Shown: positions 47,571 to 59,065 of the stretch, piece after piece
Layout: each line of letters begins with the position of its first letter
How positions within the stretch are numbered: the stretch's first letter is position 1
Translations under genes and position numbers: made by a program
Notes under the pieces: generated by a model
Database searches by the model: none
The model's input: the letters and a program-made list of their open reading frames with translations, nothing else
Told to the model about the DNA's origin: nothing
NCBI GenBank assembly: GCA_025403435.1
Contig: CM046353.1
Coordinates: forward strand, 14,370,836-14,434,835
DNA length: 64,000 bases
Origin: Artocarpus heterophyllus
Taxonomy: Eukaryota > Streptophyta > Magnoliopsida > Rosales > Moraceae
Direction: 5' to 3'

Positions 47571-49250
47571 TTTTAATCCACAATAAAAAATCATATACCA
47601 AACATAAGCAAACATATCATAATAGTTTAGTAAGATAACACAATCATGTAAAAAATACAAATGTGTTTATGTGTCAAAACCTTGAAAATATCACAACCTT
47701 ACAACGATAATTCTCAACTCAGAATTCAACAAGCTCCTAGGGGAGTCATGCCAAATTCAATTAGGAACACAGATCCCCTCTTGATTAATATATGCCATCC
47801 AAGACCCGTATAATCCAGCATATATTAATAATCATTTCTTTGGCCATTAATTTTTTAACAGAGCTCCTAGGGGAGGTTAATAATAAAATTAACGTGAGTG
47901 TATAACCATCGTTTCAATATTTTATCCATGATTTATAATCACCACCTAGGGGTGTGCAACCATAAATCATGCTAAAATACCTTATCTTCTTAGAGATCCA
48001 ATCTGGTACATGATAGAAATCTCTTCTTAGGGGTCGAGACCACCATGTTCTACTTATGGACCAACGATGGAGGCCTTAGGTTCTCTCTTTGAAAACCTTC
48101 TCCCACTCAATCTTTTGAAATCAAGGTTTTATTTTAAGGATATGCATGAACAATTTTAATATGAGCGGCACTTCCTATTCTATATGACATGTTATCAATA
48201 TACATAGCAAATCACATTATAATGCAGACAAGCAAAGCAATCAAGCAAAGCTACAAGCAAAATAATATATAATCGTAATATTATGGCTCCACCTTAGAGG
48301 ATAGAAAACTAAGATTACAAGAGAATAATCGAGACATGTTATCGATCTCGATTCTTCATCCTTGAATCCTCAAGCTGTATCCTTCTTCATGTAATTCTCA
48401 TCTTCAAGTCTTCAATCTCGTATGAATCAAATACTTCATATTTTCGGTCATATCCAAATTTAATGTTTCTCAGAATTGTTCCAAAAATAAAATTAAAACT
48501 ACATTGAAAAAACTATATCTTTTTAGGAAATTTTTCAGCTCTCGATCGACAGGCCGATCTGGGTGATCGACATGTCGGTCATGCTCCATCGGCCTACTGA
48601 TCAAGAAGATCGGCCTCCCAACTCAGGAAAGTTCGACCTACCGCCAGAGTCACCTAATTTTTGCCCCACTGATGACCTGTCGAACTGGAAGTCCAGTCTG
48701 CCGATCTACGACCATCGGCCTACCAAACTGTGAGGTTTGGTATGCCGACCGAGCAGAAATCTCCATTCCATAAAATACAATTTTTAATGCAATTCATCAA
48801 TTTTATTTTCAACAATTCAAAATCATAAAATTAAAGACTCAAGAAATACCTAGGAGCGTCTATCATCATTCTTCTAAATCCGACTTCTAAATCCGTCTTC
48901 TCTGAATAATTATTTAATTACAAAATTCTTACAAATTTAAAACTAAATAATAATTCCTAAACGGAGATGATAGTCCGCCATCTAATTACATGAAAAAACT
49001 TAGATACACATTCTAACCTCTAAGGAACTATAACCAGTATTAATTAATTAATAAACAAATAATTAAATAACAATTTAATCAACCATAATTAATTAATAAA
49101 CATTCACCACATAATCCATGACAACATATATAATATATAGAAACCTAGAGTGCCAACTCTCTATAAAATTAAATTCAAGCATAGGAGAGATTAAGATCAC
49201 AAAATTTATACATATAACATGATCACAAACTCGTAAATTTATGTAAAAAC
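47571..49250 (-). other. Copia-2 untranslated leader
   Basis: About 1.7 kb between the primer site and gag with no recognisable frame, long for a copia leader. It contains direct repeats of AGCTCCTAGGGGAG (near 47729 and 47861) and a phased motif array (48545-48750, listed separately). The GC-rich array stands out from AT-rich surroundings. Confidence 0.6.
48545..48750 (-). repeat. Array of about nine phased TCGGCCTGCCGA-like motifs in Copia-2 leader
   Basis: Near-palindromic 14-mers start at about 48545, 48566, 48588, 48609, 48632, 48672, 48692, 48714 and 48736. The steps are 21, 22, 21, 23, 40, 20, 22 and 22 bp (the 40 equals two units). The same motif with the same spacing occurs in the element's LTRs. 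Units between the cores are not alike, so phasing and core are conserved better than the spacer. Confidence 0.7.
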
Positions 49251-49253
49251 CAT

Positions 49254-49266
49254 GGCTCTGATACTA
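49254..49266 (-). other. Copia-2 primer-binding site
   Basis: The minus strand reads TAGTATCAGAGCC two bases from the 5' LTR; one base differs from the initiator-Met tRNA type site TGGTATCAGAGC. Confidence 0.88.
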
Positions 49267-51945
49267 ATTGTTGGAAAAAGAGTGCGTAGCGAAATTTTAA
49301 AAATTTTATATCAGAGTAATTTCCAAAACACAAGTTTGACATGCTATATGCATAAATTAACCAGATCTTACTAACCTTTGTGTGTCGAAGAACCCTTGCA
49401 AAACATGAAGAGAAGTAACGTTCCAAAAGAGCCTCAACCAACTGGTCTTCTTTGCTATTCTCTATCCATGATCGGAGTGAGTGTGGGCTCACACGTACAG
49501 CTCTTCCACCAGGTGACTCTCCTTCCAACCAATCGAGGAAACCCAAAGCAAGTGTTCGTGATTTGTGAACAAAATCTCTTAGGGAGTTTTCAGATTCTCA
49601 CTAGCAGAGTATCACTCTTAATCTCTCAACTGATCTCAGTAACTCTTAAGACTTACTCCCTTTATATACATATTGGTCCTAGGGTCAGTCCTTATCAGAT
49701 TAGGTCTCAAAAACTCAAAATAGAATCAAGTTCATATCAATATCTGATAAGATTCGAGTGAAAACACGTGATCTTATCCTTCGCTGAACGGTAGGCCGAA
49801 CAGGTCCCATCGGTAGGCCGAATTGTCGAATAAAAATCTTGCGAATCTTTTATTTTTCACCCGAGATTCTATAGGATAAAGTCTGAATTTTAATTCAAAT
49901 AACTCAATAGAAAAGTTATTTGATCAAAACAACTTTATCTAGATAATCTCTAATTCCCAATAATTCTACAAGTTTATCTTGATCTAATTAATCTAAAATT
50001 AAATCAACCGATAAACAGACAAGAATCATCTGATCTCAATAATTCAACAAGTTTATTTTGAATCAATTTTATCACAAAATTAATTCAACCGATAAACAGA
50101 CATGAATTATCTGATTCTTTCAAATTTTAACCAATCTGATAAATCTGACATAAGTCATCAATTATTGGAAAAGCACGCCGTGTCGTTACAGGATGTTGTG
50201 AGCTAACAAAGGGGACCAAATAGATCTATGTAGTTCAAGCTCCCGATAATTATGAAACCCAATATCCCATATATACATTTCATAATTATCAACCCTAACC
50301 CTACTCCACTAAAAGCTTAGAGCTGCACTCTCGAACTATATAGAATTACGAAGCTCGTATAGTTAAGTCTCTATGACATATCATAGTGTATCGTATCCCC
50401 ATCCATAATTGGCTTAAGGACAAGTTCTGTCTTACTTTCTCGATTATTTTTATCTTACGTTCCATTATCTCACCATCAGAAAACTTACTATCCAATGATA
50501 GCATTGTTAGACATGTATGCTCTAAGGAGTAAAAATGTAATACGTTTTTGGAGACATTTTTATCAATAAAGAATTTATTCATTTATATATATACCAAATA
50601 TTGTCCTCTTTACGTTCATATTTGTTGAATGTATGATAAGCAAACAGTAGTCTGAGACTGTTAGTCTAAACCTTAAGAGTTGGGCATATGATGGGATGAT
50701 TATGCGGTAGACACGACTCTTAAGGTGATGGTCTAAAATATATATGATCCGCAATCGAGGGAATAAAGTTGGGCGCTTTATTCATGTAAAGATTGTTATG
50801 TTGTCTATATCCCTTTTGGGAGATGGTTTGTCTTAGCCATCGGAGTTGGACTCCGTGAATAGAAACATTGGCGCATTGTCATAGGTGACGATGTGTTGGA
50901 TCGGGACATAAAGTGAATTGATTTGGATTAATAATTCTGTCTTGTCAAATCGATTCACTTTACACAATCATTTGTATTGTATCTTAATCCGGAGATGAAT
51001 AATGGGCCCGTTGTCTCGATTTGTGTCTTTTGATGTACCAATGGGTGACTCCCACATCTCTATAGTGGCATGCATGCCGGTACGTTGGAGGCATGACTCT
51101 TGGTAGCGTAGACGTGTTATTCATAGATATGGAATCCATAGCTCCTCTTTAGGAGTAATGATATCCTCTTATATGCGTTGTCCTGTAATTGGAAAACTGG
51201 AGCGCTCAACCATTTGGATACATAGGTGTAACCGAATGGTATACTATCTTTAGATGGTAAGTTTTCTAATGGTGAGACAATGGAACGTAAGATAAAAATA
51301 ATCGGGAAGGTAAGACAGAACTTGTCCTTAAGCCGATTATGGATGATCATATGGGGATGCGATACACTATGATATGTCATGGAGACTTAGCTACACGAGC
51401 TTCGTAATTCTATAAAATTCGAGAGTGCAGCTCCAAGCTTTTAGTGGAGTAGCGTTGGAGTTGATAATTGTGAAATGTATATCTGGGATATTGGGTTTCA
51501 TAATTATCATGAGCTTGAACTTTATAGGTCCATTTTGGTCCCCTTTGCTAGCTCACAAAATCCTGTAACGACACGGCGTGCTTTTCCAATAATTGGTGAC
51601 TTATGTCGGATTTATCAGATTGGTTTAAAATTTATAAGAATCAAATAATTCATGTCTGTTTATTGGTTGAATTAATTATGTAAGAAATTAGTTCAAGATG
51701 AACTTGTTGAATTATGGCGTTCGGATAATTCTTGTCTGTTTATCGGTTGTTTTAATTTTGGACAATTAGAACAAGATAAACTTGTAGAATTATTGTGAAT
51801 TGATTTATTTTCTTAGAGATTATCTTGATAAAGTTTGTTTTGATCAGATATCTTTTCTATTGGGCTATTTGAATCAAAACTGAGACTTTATCCTTTAGAA
51901 TCTCGGGTGGAAAATAAAAGATTCGCGGAGATTTTTTCTCGGCAG

Positions 51946-52023
51946 TTCGGCATGCCGGATGACGTGTTCGGCCTGCCGAACTGGCCAGTTCGGCCTGCCT
52001 ATCTCACAGTTCGGCATGCCGAC
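51946..52023 (+). promoter_or_regulatory. Four phased palindromic motifs upstream of the solo-LTR TATA box
   Basis: TTCGGC(A/C)TGCC-type 14-mers start at 51946, 51967, 51989 and 52010, spacing 21, 22 and 21 bp, about two DNA turns. TTCGGCATGCCGAA is a perfect palindrome. The array ends about 120 bp before the TATA box. An enhancer role is inferred, not shown. Confidence 0.65.
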
Positions 52024-52141
52024 CGCGACAGCTAAGATTACGCGTTTTTCACGCGTATCTTATCAGATATTGATCCGAACTTGATTCTATTTCGATTTTT
52101 GAGACCTAATCTGATATGGACTGACCCCAAGGACCAATAGG

Positions 52142-52150
52142 TATAAAAAG
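52142..52150 (+). promoter_or_regulatory. TATA box of the Copia-2-family solo LTR
   Basis: TATAAAAAG preceded by CCAATAGG (a CCAAT box at 52132-52136) and followed by GGAGTGAG. The corresponding boxes in the other two LTRs are TATATAAA-like. Confidence 0.7.
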
Positions 52151-53399
52151 GGAGTGAGTCTAATAATTTACTCAGATCAATCTGAGAGATTAAGAGTGAT
52201 ACTCTTCTAGTGAGCATCTGAAAACTCCCTGAGAGCTTTTGTTCACAAATCACGAACACTAGCTTTGGGTTCTCTCTATTGGTTGGAAGGAGAGTCACCG
52301 GTGGAAGAGCTGTACGTGTGAGCCCACACTCACTCCGGTTGTGGATAGAGAATAGCAAAGAAGACCAGTTGGTTGAGGCTCTTCTGGAACGTTACTTCTC
52401 TACACAGGTCGCGGAGGTTCTTCAGCACACTGAGGTTAGTAAGATCTGTTTAATTTATACATATAACATGTCAAACTTGTGTTTTGGAAAATACTCTGAT
52501 GGAAAATTTTTAAAATTCCGCTGCGCACTTTGTTTCCAACAGTTACACCTATGTATCCAAATGGTTAAGCGCTCCAGTTTTCCAATTACAAGATAACACA
52601 TATAAGAGGATATTATTACTCCTAAAGAGGAGCTATGAATTCTATACCTATGAATAATAGGTCTACGCCATCAAGAGTCATACCTCCAACGTACCAGCAT
52701 GCATACCACTATTAAGATGTGGGTGTCACCCTTTGGTACATCAAAAGACACAAGCCAAGACAACAGGCCCAGTATTCATCTCAGGATTAAGATACAACAC
52801 AAATGATTGTCTAAAGTGAATCGATTTGTCGAGACAGAATTATTAATCCAAATCAATTCACTTTATGTCTTGATCTAATACATTGTCACCTATGACAACG
52901 TGCCAATGTTTCTATTCATAGAGTCCACCTCCGATGGTCAAGACAAACCATCTCCCTAAAGGGTTATAGACAACATAACAATCTTTGCATGAATAAAGTG
53001 CTCAACTTTATTCCCTCGATTGCGGATCTTATGATTTAGACCATCCCCTTAAAAATCGTGTCTTCCACATAATCTGTCCGTCATATGACCAATTCTTAAG
53101 GTTTAGACCGACAATCTTAGACTTTTGTTTGCTTAACATACATTCAACAAATATGAACGTAAAAAGGTCAACAATTATGAACGTAAAAAGGACAAGATTT
53201 GGTATATAAATAATAAATAAATTCTTTATTGACAAAAAAGTCTCCAAAAACTAATTACATTTTTACTTCTTAGGGCATACATGTCTAATAGCACCCAGCT
53301 CTTCTAACGGGTTCTATTGGTCGCCCATAAAACTACCTACAGCATGAAGAAACTTTTCATGAACTTTCGCTTAGTAAGTTCAAACGTATTCTCACAATT

Positions 53400-54430
53400 C
53401 ATTTAAAACATGCTTAAAAACTTTTTTTTTTCTTGAAAACCTTTCTCTTAAAATGTTTTTCATAAACATTTCTAAAAACGTTTTTCATAAACATTTTTAA
53501 ATACGTTTTTCATAAACGTTTTTCATAAAATATTTCTTAAACGTTTTGCATAAACATTTTTCATAAAACATTTCTTGAACGTTTTTCTTAAAACATAATT
53601 TATAAACCTTTTCTTGTAATATAAAAATGTTTTTCATAAGCACTTAACATAAAACATTTCTCAAAATGTTTTTCATAACATTTAACATAAATACTTTATA
53701 ATAGGGAATACAAGCAAATTCATAATGCATGATTCCAATTATGCTTAATTATGAACTTCAATTCTGAGCATTTTATGAATATTCCATAAACTTAAACACT
53801 CCTTTCTTTCTTAACATTTATCCTTGTTCCTTAACTTTCTTTATCTTATAACCTTTAATCATGAGATCATAAACATGATGCTTCCCATGTAGAAGACTTG
53901 AGACCATCGAACATCGAGGTCATGTATCTCACATCTAGGAGGTCAAACTTTAATTTTACTTATGTACCTCAGATCTAGGAGGTCACAACTTTAACTTTAC
54001 TTTCAGTACCTCATAACAAGGAGGCTGATACGACATATTCTTTTTATTATTTTTACTCTTACCTTTTTTTTTTAACTTGGTGAGCATATCAAATGCAATC
54101 ATATAATATGCAAACACATTTACAAATCATAACTGTTCTCTTCGAAACTTATTGCATAACAAATACAACATAAAACTAATTACTTAAACTATAAAACAAT
54201 TATGCATTAACAAAATGCAAAACATACTTTAAACATAATTTTTGCAAATACGTTGAAAACTTTTACTTGATCTTTTAAACTTTATGCATATCAAATGCAA
54301 CCATACTTTAACATAATAGTTGCAAATACATTGCAAACTTGATTTAAACTATAAAACTTTTTGCATAACAAAGGCAAACATACTTTTAAAAACAACTTAT
54401 ATAACAATTGCAAAAACATTTGCAAACGTA
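53400..54430. repeat. Short internal repeats of LTR-B
   Basis: At 53400-53680 the phrase (A)AACGTTTTTCATAAA or AACATTTTTCATAAA recurs many times at 15-30 bp. At 53915-54030 a unit of about 50 bp with AGGAGGTCA and AACTTTAA(C/T)TTTACTT repeats. At 54230-54430 GCAAATACATTGCAAAC-type phrases recur. All noncoding. Confidence 0.7.
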
Positions 54431-54689
54431 TATATATATATAAACATTTAAAAATTATTTACTTCATGTTGTATGTGAGGTCTGAACTTACCCAGACTAT
54501 GCTCTAGTATTTTCTATTCCATTCCTTTTTCTTTCATTAGTCGGCTTCTTGTGTCCTGATCAAACGATAGCCGACTCATTAATTAACTTTCTTTTTGTCA
54601 ATCTAGTCGATTGATAATAAAACGTAAACATTAAACATTCATTCCTTTTTTTTCATAACTTTGTTTACTATTAGTTTACCCTTCCCTTT

Positions 54690-54800
54690 ACTTAATTTTG
54701 TAACCCACTGGGTTGCCATTCTTTCTGCTTAGCTCGGCGACCCATCGGGTTACCTCCTTCTTTATTTGACTTTGTAACCTACCGGGTTACCTTTGTTTTA
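54690..54800. repeat. GGGTTAC-type repeats in LTR-B
   Basis: TTGTAACC(C/T)ACCGGGTTACC-like units occur near 54701, 54738 and 54772. Each carries the complementary pair GTAACC / GGTTAC and can fold on itself. Confidence 0.65.
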
Positions 54801-56059
54801 CTAGAATATCCCTTATTAAATTTCTCATCTCACATGACGGTTTCGTTACTTAATGCATTACGGAACATTTTTCATCTAAAAGCGTTTTCCAAGTTTGGAG
54901 TGTCCGACTCCGTTCAGCCGTTTTCTTAAAAATGACGATTTTAACCCTAACGAGTTTTTTGTCTATTTTGTAACTTAATAAAACTTATTGCTTAAGTTTA
55001 CCATTCCATTACCTACATATTATAGAAAAATTCCCACTAAAGAGTGTTTCCCGACATCGGGCACTTCAGGCCCGTTTTGGCCTTTTTCATAAAATGACCA
55101 TTTTGCCCTTAATGTTTTTCTTTCATTCCTTGCCTAAACTTTAAATTCTTAAAGACTTGGCAACTATGGTTACCCAATGCCTTTAGCAATGAAGGAAATC
55201 AATGTTTCTTAGTGAAAACCTAGTTTTCATACAATTTTACGGTTTTGGCCCGCAATACAAAAATGTTTACATTTTTACCCCTAGAACCAAAAATGACCAA
55301 TTTATACCATAATGTTCAGTTTTTCACAACGAATAAAACCTACAAGAGCACTATGATCAAATTCCAAACATTTCATAACGTTTTCATTTCTTGAAATTTT
55401 GTGCTCAAAATTTCGTAAAATTCATAACTTCTAAACCAGACAGAATTTTGGAAAACTGTCCATGTTGTTTTAACAGTTTCAACGAGTTCTACAACTATTG
55501 TGTTGTAACTTTTTTGACATTCCAAAGTTTAGGGGGACTTTTTGGCTGATTTTCAATTCTGTCGAGAATAACTTTTCTTTACAATTTAGTCCCTTTTAAA
55601 ATTTCATCAAAACCCTTACTTTCTTCTTTCCATCATCATCATCATCAACATATAACATAAAATAACCATGCCATAATGTCCATATTACATGCCATGGCTT
55701 AAACATTTCATCAAACACTTTATATGCACATTGAAGCATAAACTTTAACTTAATTAAAAAGGCTAAAATTTTACCTAATCCATGCAAAGTGGTTGGCCTC
55801 ACTTTCTAGCACTTGAAAGCTTCCAAATTCCCTTGACATCAAGCCCATACCACACCATAAAAATTTCATCAAAACTTCAACAAAAACCCTAGAAACTTAG
55901 GGTAAAGTTTGGATTTTACCTTAAAATTTGCGAAATCCTTGAGCTTTTAGTCTTGAACTTGCTTTGAACAAGACTTGGAGCTTGGAATTCATCAAAAATT
56001 TTGAGAAAGAATTCCTAGGAGGGACGGTTTTCTTGGGAGAAATATGGAGCATATTATTT

Positions 56060-56125
56060 TTCTTTCTTTCTTTCTTTCTTTCTTTCATTCTTCCTTCCTT
56101 CCTTCCTTTCTTCTTTCCTTCCTTT
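56060..56125. repeat. (TTTC)n / (TTCC)n microsatellite
   Basis: A tetranucleotide TTTC run followed by a TTCC run inside LTR-B. Confidence 0.88.
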
Positions 56126-56838
56126 CAAGTTTCACTCTCTCTTCTTTTCTTTTCTTTTTTCTTCCATGTTGGAGACCAACATTTGGTATCTTATATGATG
56201 CATTAATTCACTTTTTTTTTTCTTTTCTTTTCTTTTTTTTGTAAATGATGAATCATCACCATAATTAATTAGGGTAAGTTGGCCACGTTTGGTTGGGCCA
56301 CATTAGTGAATATGGCGGCCCAATCAAAACTCTCAAAGTGTCCCCTTGGAGGGTCCTACAAAACTTTTTTACACAGTCCAAGTTTATACTGATAATTTTT
56401 TTCCTATACTGTCGGTATTCTTTTTCATACAATTCATGACGTCTCATAACCTCCTATACTTATTTTGATCTATCATATAATATAATTCTAATATTATCTA
56501 ACTTTGTACAATCTAAATTTATACTGATAGTATTTTTCTTATACTGTCGGTACATTCTCTATATTGTTACAGCATTCCTTATTCATCCATATTCTCTAAA
56601 TAGTATTTTTCCTATACTACTTTTACTCAAACAGTCTAATTCTTACACTATATTACTTTTATAGTGTAATTTTTATATTGCATAACTTTATCAATGTACT
56701 TTCTTACACTACATTATTCTAATATTGTATAATTTTTTATGTTATTATACAGTATTTTTCTCCTTAAACTACATTTTTGTCTTACATAATCCTTAACTTA
56801 TTGTATTTTTAATGTATTTAAAACACTCGGGTGTTACA

Positions 56839-57328
56839 ACAAAGCACTACCCTTACCCCCAACCTAAATTGTATATTGTCTCAAATGTATAAAAAGAATA
56901 GTGAGAGCAGCAAAATATTACCTGAAGTAGCACAACTACAGAGATAATCTGTAGCAAACTAAACGAACAAAAACTAAAAACTAACAAAACACACAATAAT
57001 ATATTACAAACGGAGTCTTTTAAAGTCAAATTTCCAAGATTTTATTTTTTGTTCCAAAAGTCAAAAATCATGTTTTGACACAAATTCTTCAGAATGCGTC
57101 TTAAGAGGCTACAAATACAAGGTATTTACTAATCACAATTGATTATATCCTCCTTAATCTCAGCCACTCAGCAAGAATTCACTTTGTAATTTATTTTCAA
57201 CTTTCAAAAGTTTTTTTTTTTTTTTTTTTTTTTTTTACTGAAAGTTAAAATCAAGCAAAAAACAAAATAAGAAAACAAACAACAAAAATAAATATTTACA
57301 AGAGAGAATGACAGAAAACTACTCACGA
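56839..57328 (-). other. Athila-like internal region downstream of pol
   Basis: Continuation of 27915-28991 on the other side of LTR-B. Noncoding, with a 26-bp poly-T run at 57211-57236. Joined, the post-pol region is about 1.6 kb without a recognisable envelope-like frame. Confidence 0.55.
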
Positions 57329-58250
57329 TTAGTAAATTGGAGCCACAAGAGTGACTTCTTTGGGCTCAATTATACGTTTTATGTAGCTTTTCAAACTGTA
57401 GCCATTTACTTTAAGTATCCTTCCATCGGATGGATCTTCGATTTCAACAACACCATTTGAGAAATCCTGTTTCACAATATATATACCTGCCCATCATGAT
57501 TTCAACTTACCAAGATAAAGGTGGAGACGGGATTCATAAAGATGAACCCATTGATTTGGCTCAAAGTTCTTTCTTAGGATCTGCTTGTCATGAAATGCTT
57601 TCATATTTGCTTTGTAATTTCATGACTTGTTATAAGCATCATTCCTTAATTCCTCAAGTTCAGAGAGTTGAAGTTTCCGTTCAATACGTGCAGCATTAAG
57701 ATCAAAGTTAAGAGCTTTAATAGCCCAATAAGCTTTATGTTCAAGTTCTACAGGTAAGTGACAAGCTTTTTCAAAGACGAGCCTATAGGGAGACATTCCT
57801 AATGGAGCTTTATAAACTATATGGTATGCCCAAAATGTGTCTTGAAAATGTGAAGACCAATCTTTTTGATCTGGATTCACCATTTTTTCCAAGATTTGTT
57901 TGATCTCTCTATTTGCTAACGCAGCTTGTCCATTTGTTTGTGGATGATAGGCAGCCAAAATTTTATGAATTACACTGTACTTTCTCATTAGAGCTTCAGA
58001 AGAACGGTTGCAAAAATGTGTGCCTTGATCACTGATTATAGCACGTGGCATACCATACCTAAATAACATGTTTTCCTTTAAGAACTTTATAGCAGTTGTA
58101 TTATCATTAGTACAGCATACTACGGCTTCAACCCATTTTGAAACATCCTCCACAACAAGGAGGATGTATAAGTAGCCAGAAGAAGGTAGAAAAGGTCCTA
58201 TAAAGTCTATTCCCTAGCAATCAAATATTTCAATTCTATAATTGGGTTTA
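57329..58250 (-). pseudogene. Athila-like integrase
   Basis: Minus strand, open at 57620-58153: YVSKWVEA-like DVSKWVEAVVC, then YGMPRAIISDQGTHFCN (second catalytic Asp present), HPQTNGQAALANREIKQILE, LGMSPYRLVFEKACHLPVE and EHKAYWAIKALN. The C-terminal part continues to about 57329 (ILKVNGYSLKSYI region near 57385) after a stop near 57619. The catalytic Glu expected after NGQA is Ala here, so the enzyme would be inactive even where the frame is open. It would insert the element cDNA into the chromosome. Confidence 0.9.
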
Positions 58251-59065
58251 GAGGCATCATATGCCAACAGAATAGAGTACCTAATTTTTGACAATTTTCA
58301 CAAAAAAATAGTAATAAGTGTCTTTGAAAAAAGTGGGCCAATAAATACCATACTGGAGAATCTTTGTAGTAGTCTTTTCAAAATGGCTTCCAAGTTAAGC
58401 AGACAAGTGTCAAACAAATCACCAAAAACAGTCAAATTATCCACGAAAACTTCTATAATTTTTTCAACCATGTCACCAAAAATGCTCATCATGCATCTTT
58501 GAAATGTAGCTGGATCATTACAAAGTCCAAATGGCATACGTTAAAAAGCATAAGTACCAAAAGGACATGTAAATGTGGTCTTTTATTGATCTTTTAATGC
58601 TATCTCTATTTGAAAATATCCTGAATATCCTTCAAGAAAGCAATAGAAAGGATGATTAGCTACACGTTCTAAGATTTGATCAATGAATAGGAGTGAAAAA
58701 TGGTCTTTCCAAGTGGTGGCATTGAACTTTCAATAATCAATGCACATCCCCCATCCAATGACAACTCTTGTAGGAACGTGATCTCATTTTTCATTCTTTA
58801 TCACAGTTACACTAAACTTCTTAGGTACAACTTGAGTTGGACTGACCCATTTACTGTCCACAATGGGGTAAATGATACCCGCATTTAACAGTTTCAAAAC
58901 ATCATTCTTCACTACTTCTTTTATTGTTGGCCTTAGCCTTCTTTGGTGGTCTCTTCTTGGATTAGTACCTTCTTCCAATTGAATATGATGGGAGCAAATC
59001 AAAGGACTAATACCCTTAATGTCAGCTATTGTCCAACCCAATGCAGTTTTGTGATCACGTAGCAT
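58251..59065 (-). pseudogene. Athila-like reverse transcriptase, RNase H missing
   Basis: N-terminal RT at 58784-59065 (LRDHKTALGWTIADIKGISP, RRLRPTIKEVVKNDVLKLLNAGIIYPI, WVSPTQVVPKK). Fingers and palm continue with MPFGLCNDPATFQRCMMSIF at 58537. The catalytic box reads FVDN at about 58442 in place of an F(M/V)DD form. The frame then passes within about 150 bases into integrase-type sequence (near 58370 and 58250), so the RT thumb and the whole RNase H domain appear deleted. Stops lie near 58540 and 58784. Confidence 0.87.

Larger units (their letters stand above)
50505..52541 (+). mobile_element. Solo LTR of the Copia-2 family, inverted relative to its host
   Basis: Starts TGTTAGACATGTATGC and ends TTTCCAACA, 2,037 bp, full length for the family and the best preserved LTR of it here. 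No internal element sequence accompanies it. Flanks are AGCAT and GTTAC, so no target duplication, and a few host bases are lost. The family landmarks (TATA box, phased motifs) are intact. Confidence 0.88.
29591..53290 (-). mobile_element. Copia-2: long-LTR Ty1/copia element, itself interrupted twice
   Basis: Minus-strand element with about 1.9-2.0 kb LTRs. Plus-strand left end TGTTGGAAAAA (29591); right end, normally CTAACA, mutated to CTAATA (53290). A perfect 5-bp target duplication GCACC flanks it (29586-29590 and 53291-53295). The order primer site, gag, protease, integrase, reverse transcriptase, RNase H, polypurine tract is Ty1/copia. The left LTR is split by the Tekay element and the right LTR by an inverted solo LTR. 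LTR length and gag wording suggest an Angela- or TAR-like lineage, tentatively. Confidence 0.93.
49269..53290 (-). repeat. Copia-2 5' LTR in two pieces (49269-50504 and 52542-53290)
   Basis: Net length about 1.99 kb. It is interrupted by an inverted solo LTR of the same family. TATA-like TTTATATA (plus-strand reading) at 49661-49668. Two phased motifs start at 49787 and 49809 (22 bp apart). Compared with the left LTR, about 8-10 bp (ACCATTTG region) are missing at the interruption. Confidence 0.9.
28992..56838 (-). mobile_element. Gypsy-type solo LTR (LTR-B, about 4.0 kb), split by Copia-2
   Basis: Read on the minus strand it starts TGTAACACCCGAG at 56838 and ends GACGGGTCGTCACA at 28992. 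It carries the same ordered landmarks as the Tekay LTR (early AGTATAGGAAAAATACT, a block with GGGCCACATG-like wording, late GTATGGATACCACC and CCGC), so it is a related family. Flanking bases are ATAAA (28987-28991) and ACAAA (56839-56843), a target duplication with one mismatch. No gag or pol lies between the ends apart from the Copia-2 nest, so it is a solo LTR. Pieces: 28992-29590 and 53296-56838. Confidence 0.8.

Noticed and set aside
48545..48750. CRISPR-like regular array
   Set aside because: The units are 20-22 bp with short degenerate palindromic cores and no constant repeat/variable spacer architecture; it lies in a plant retrotransposon leader.
52279..52596. 105-codon plus-strand frame at the end of the solo LTR, and the matching 107-codon frame at 49223-49546 minus
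   Set aside because: Both are the same LTR terminal sequence in two orientations; no conserved domain, and they cross LTR boundaries.
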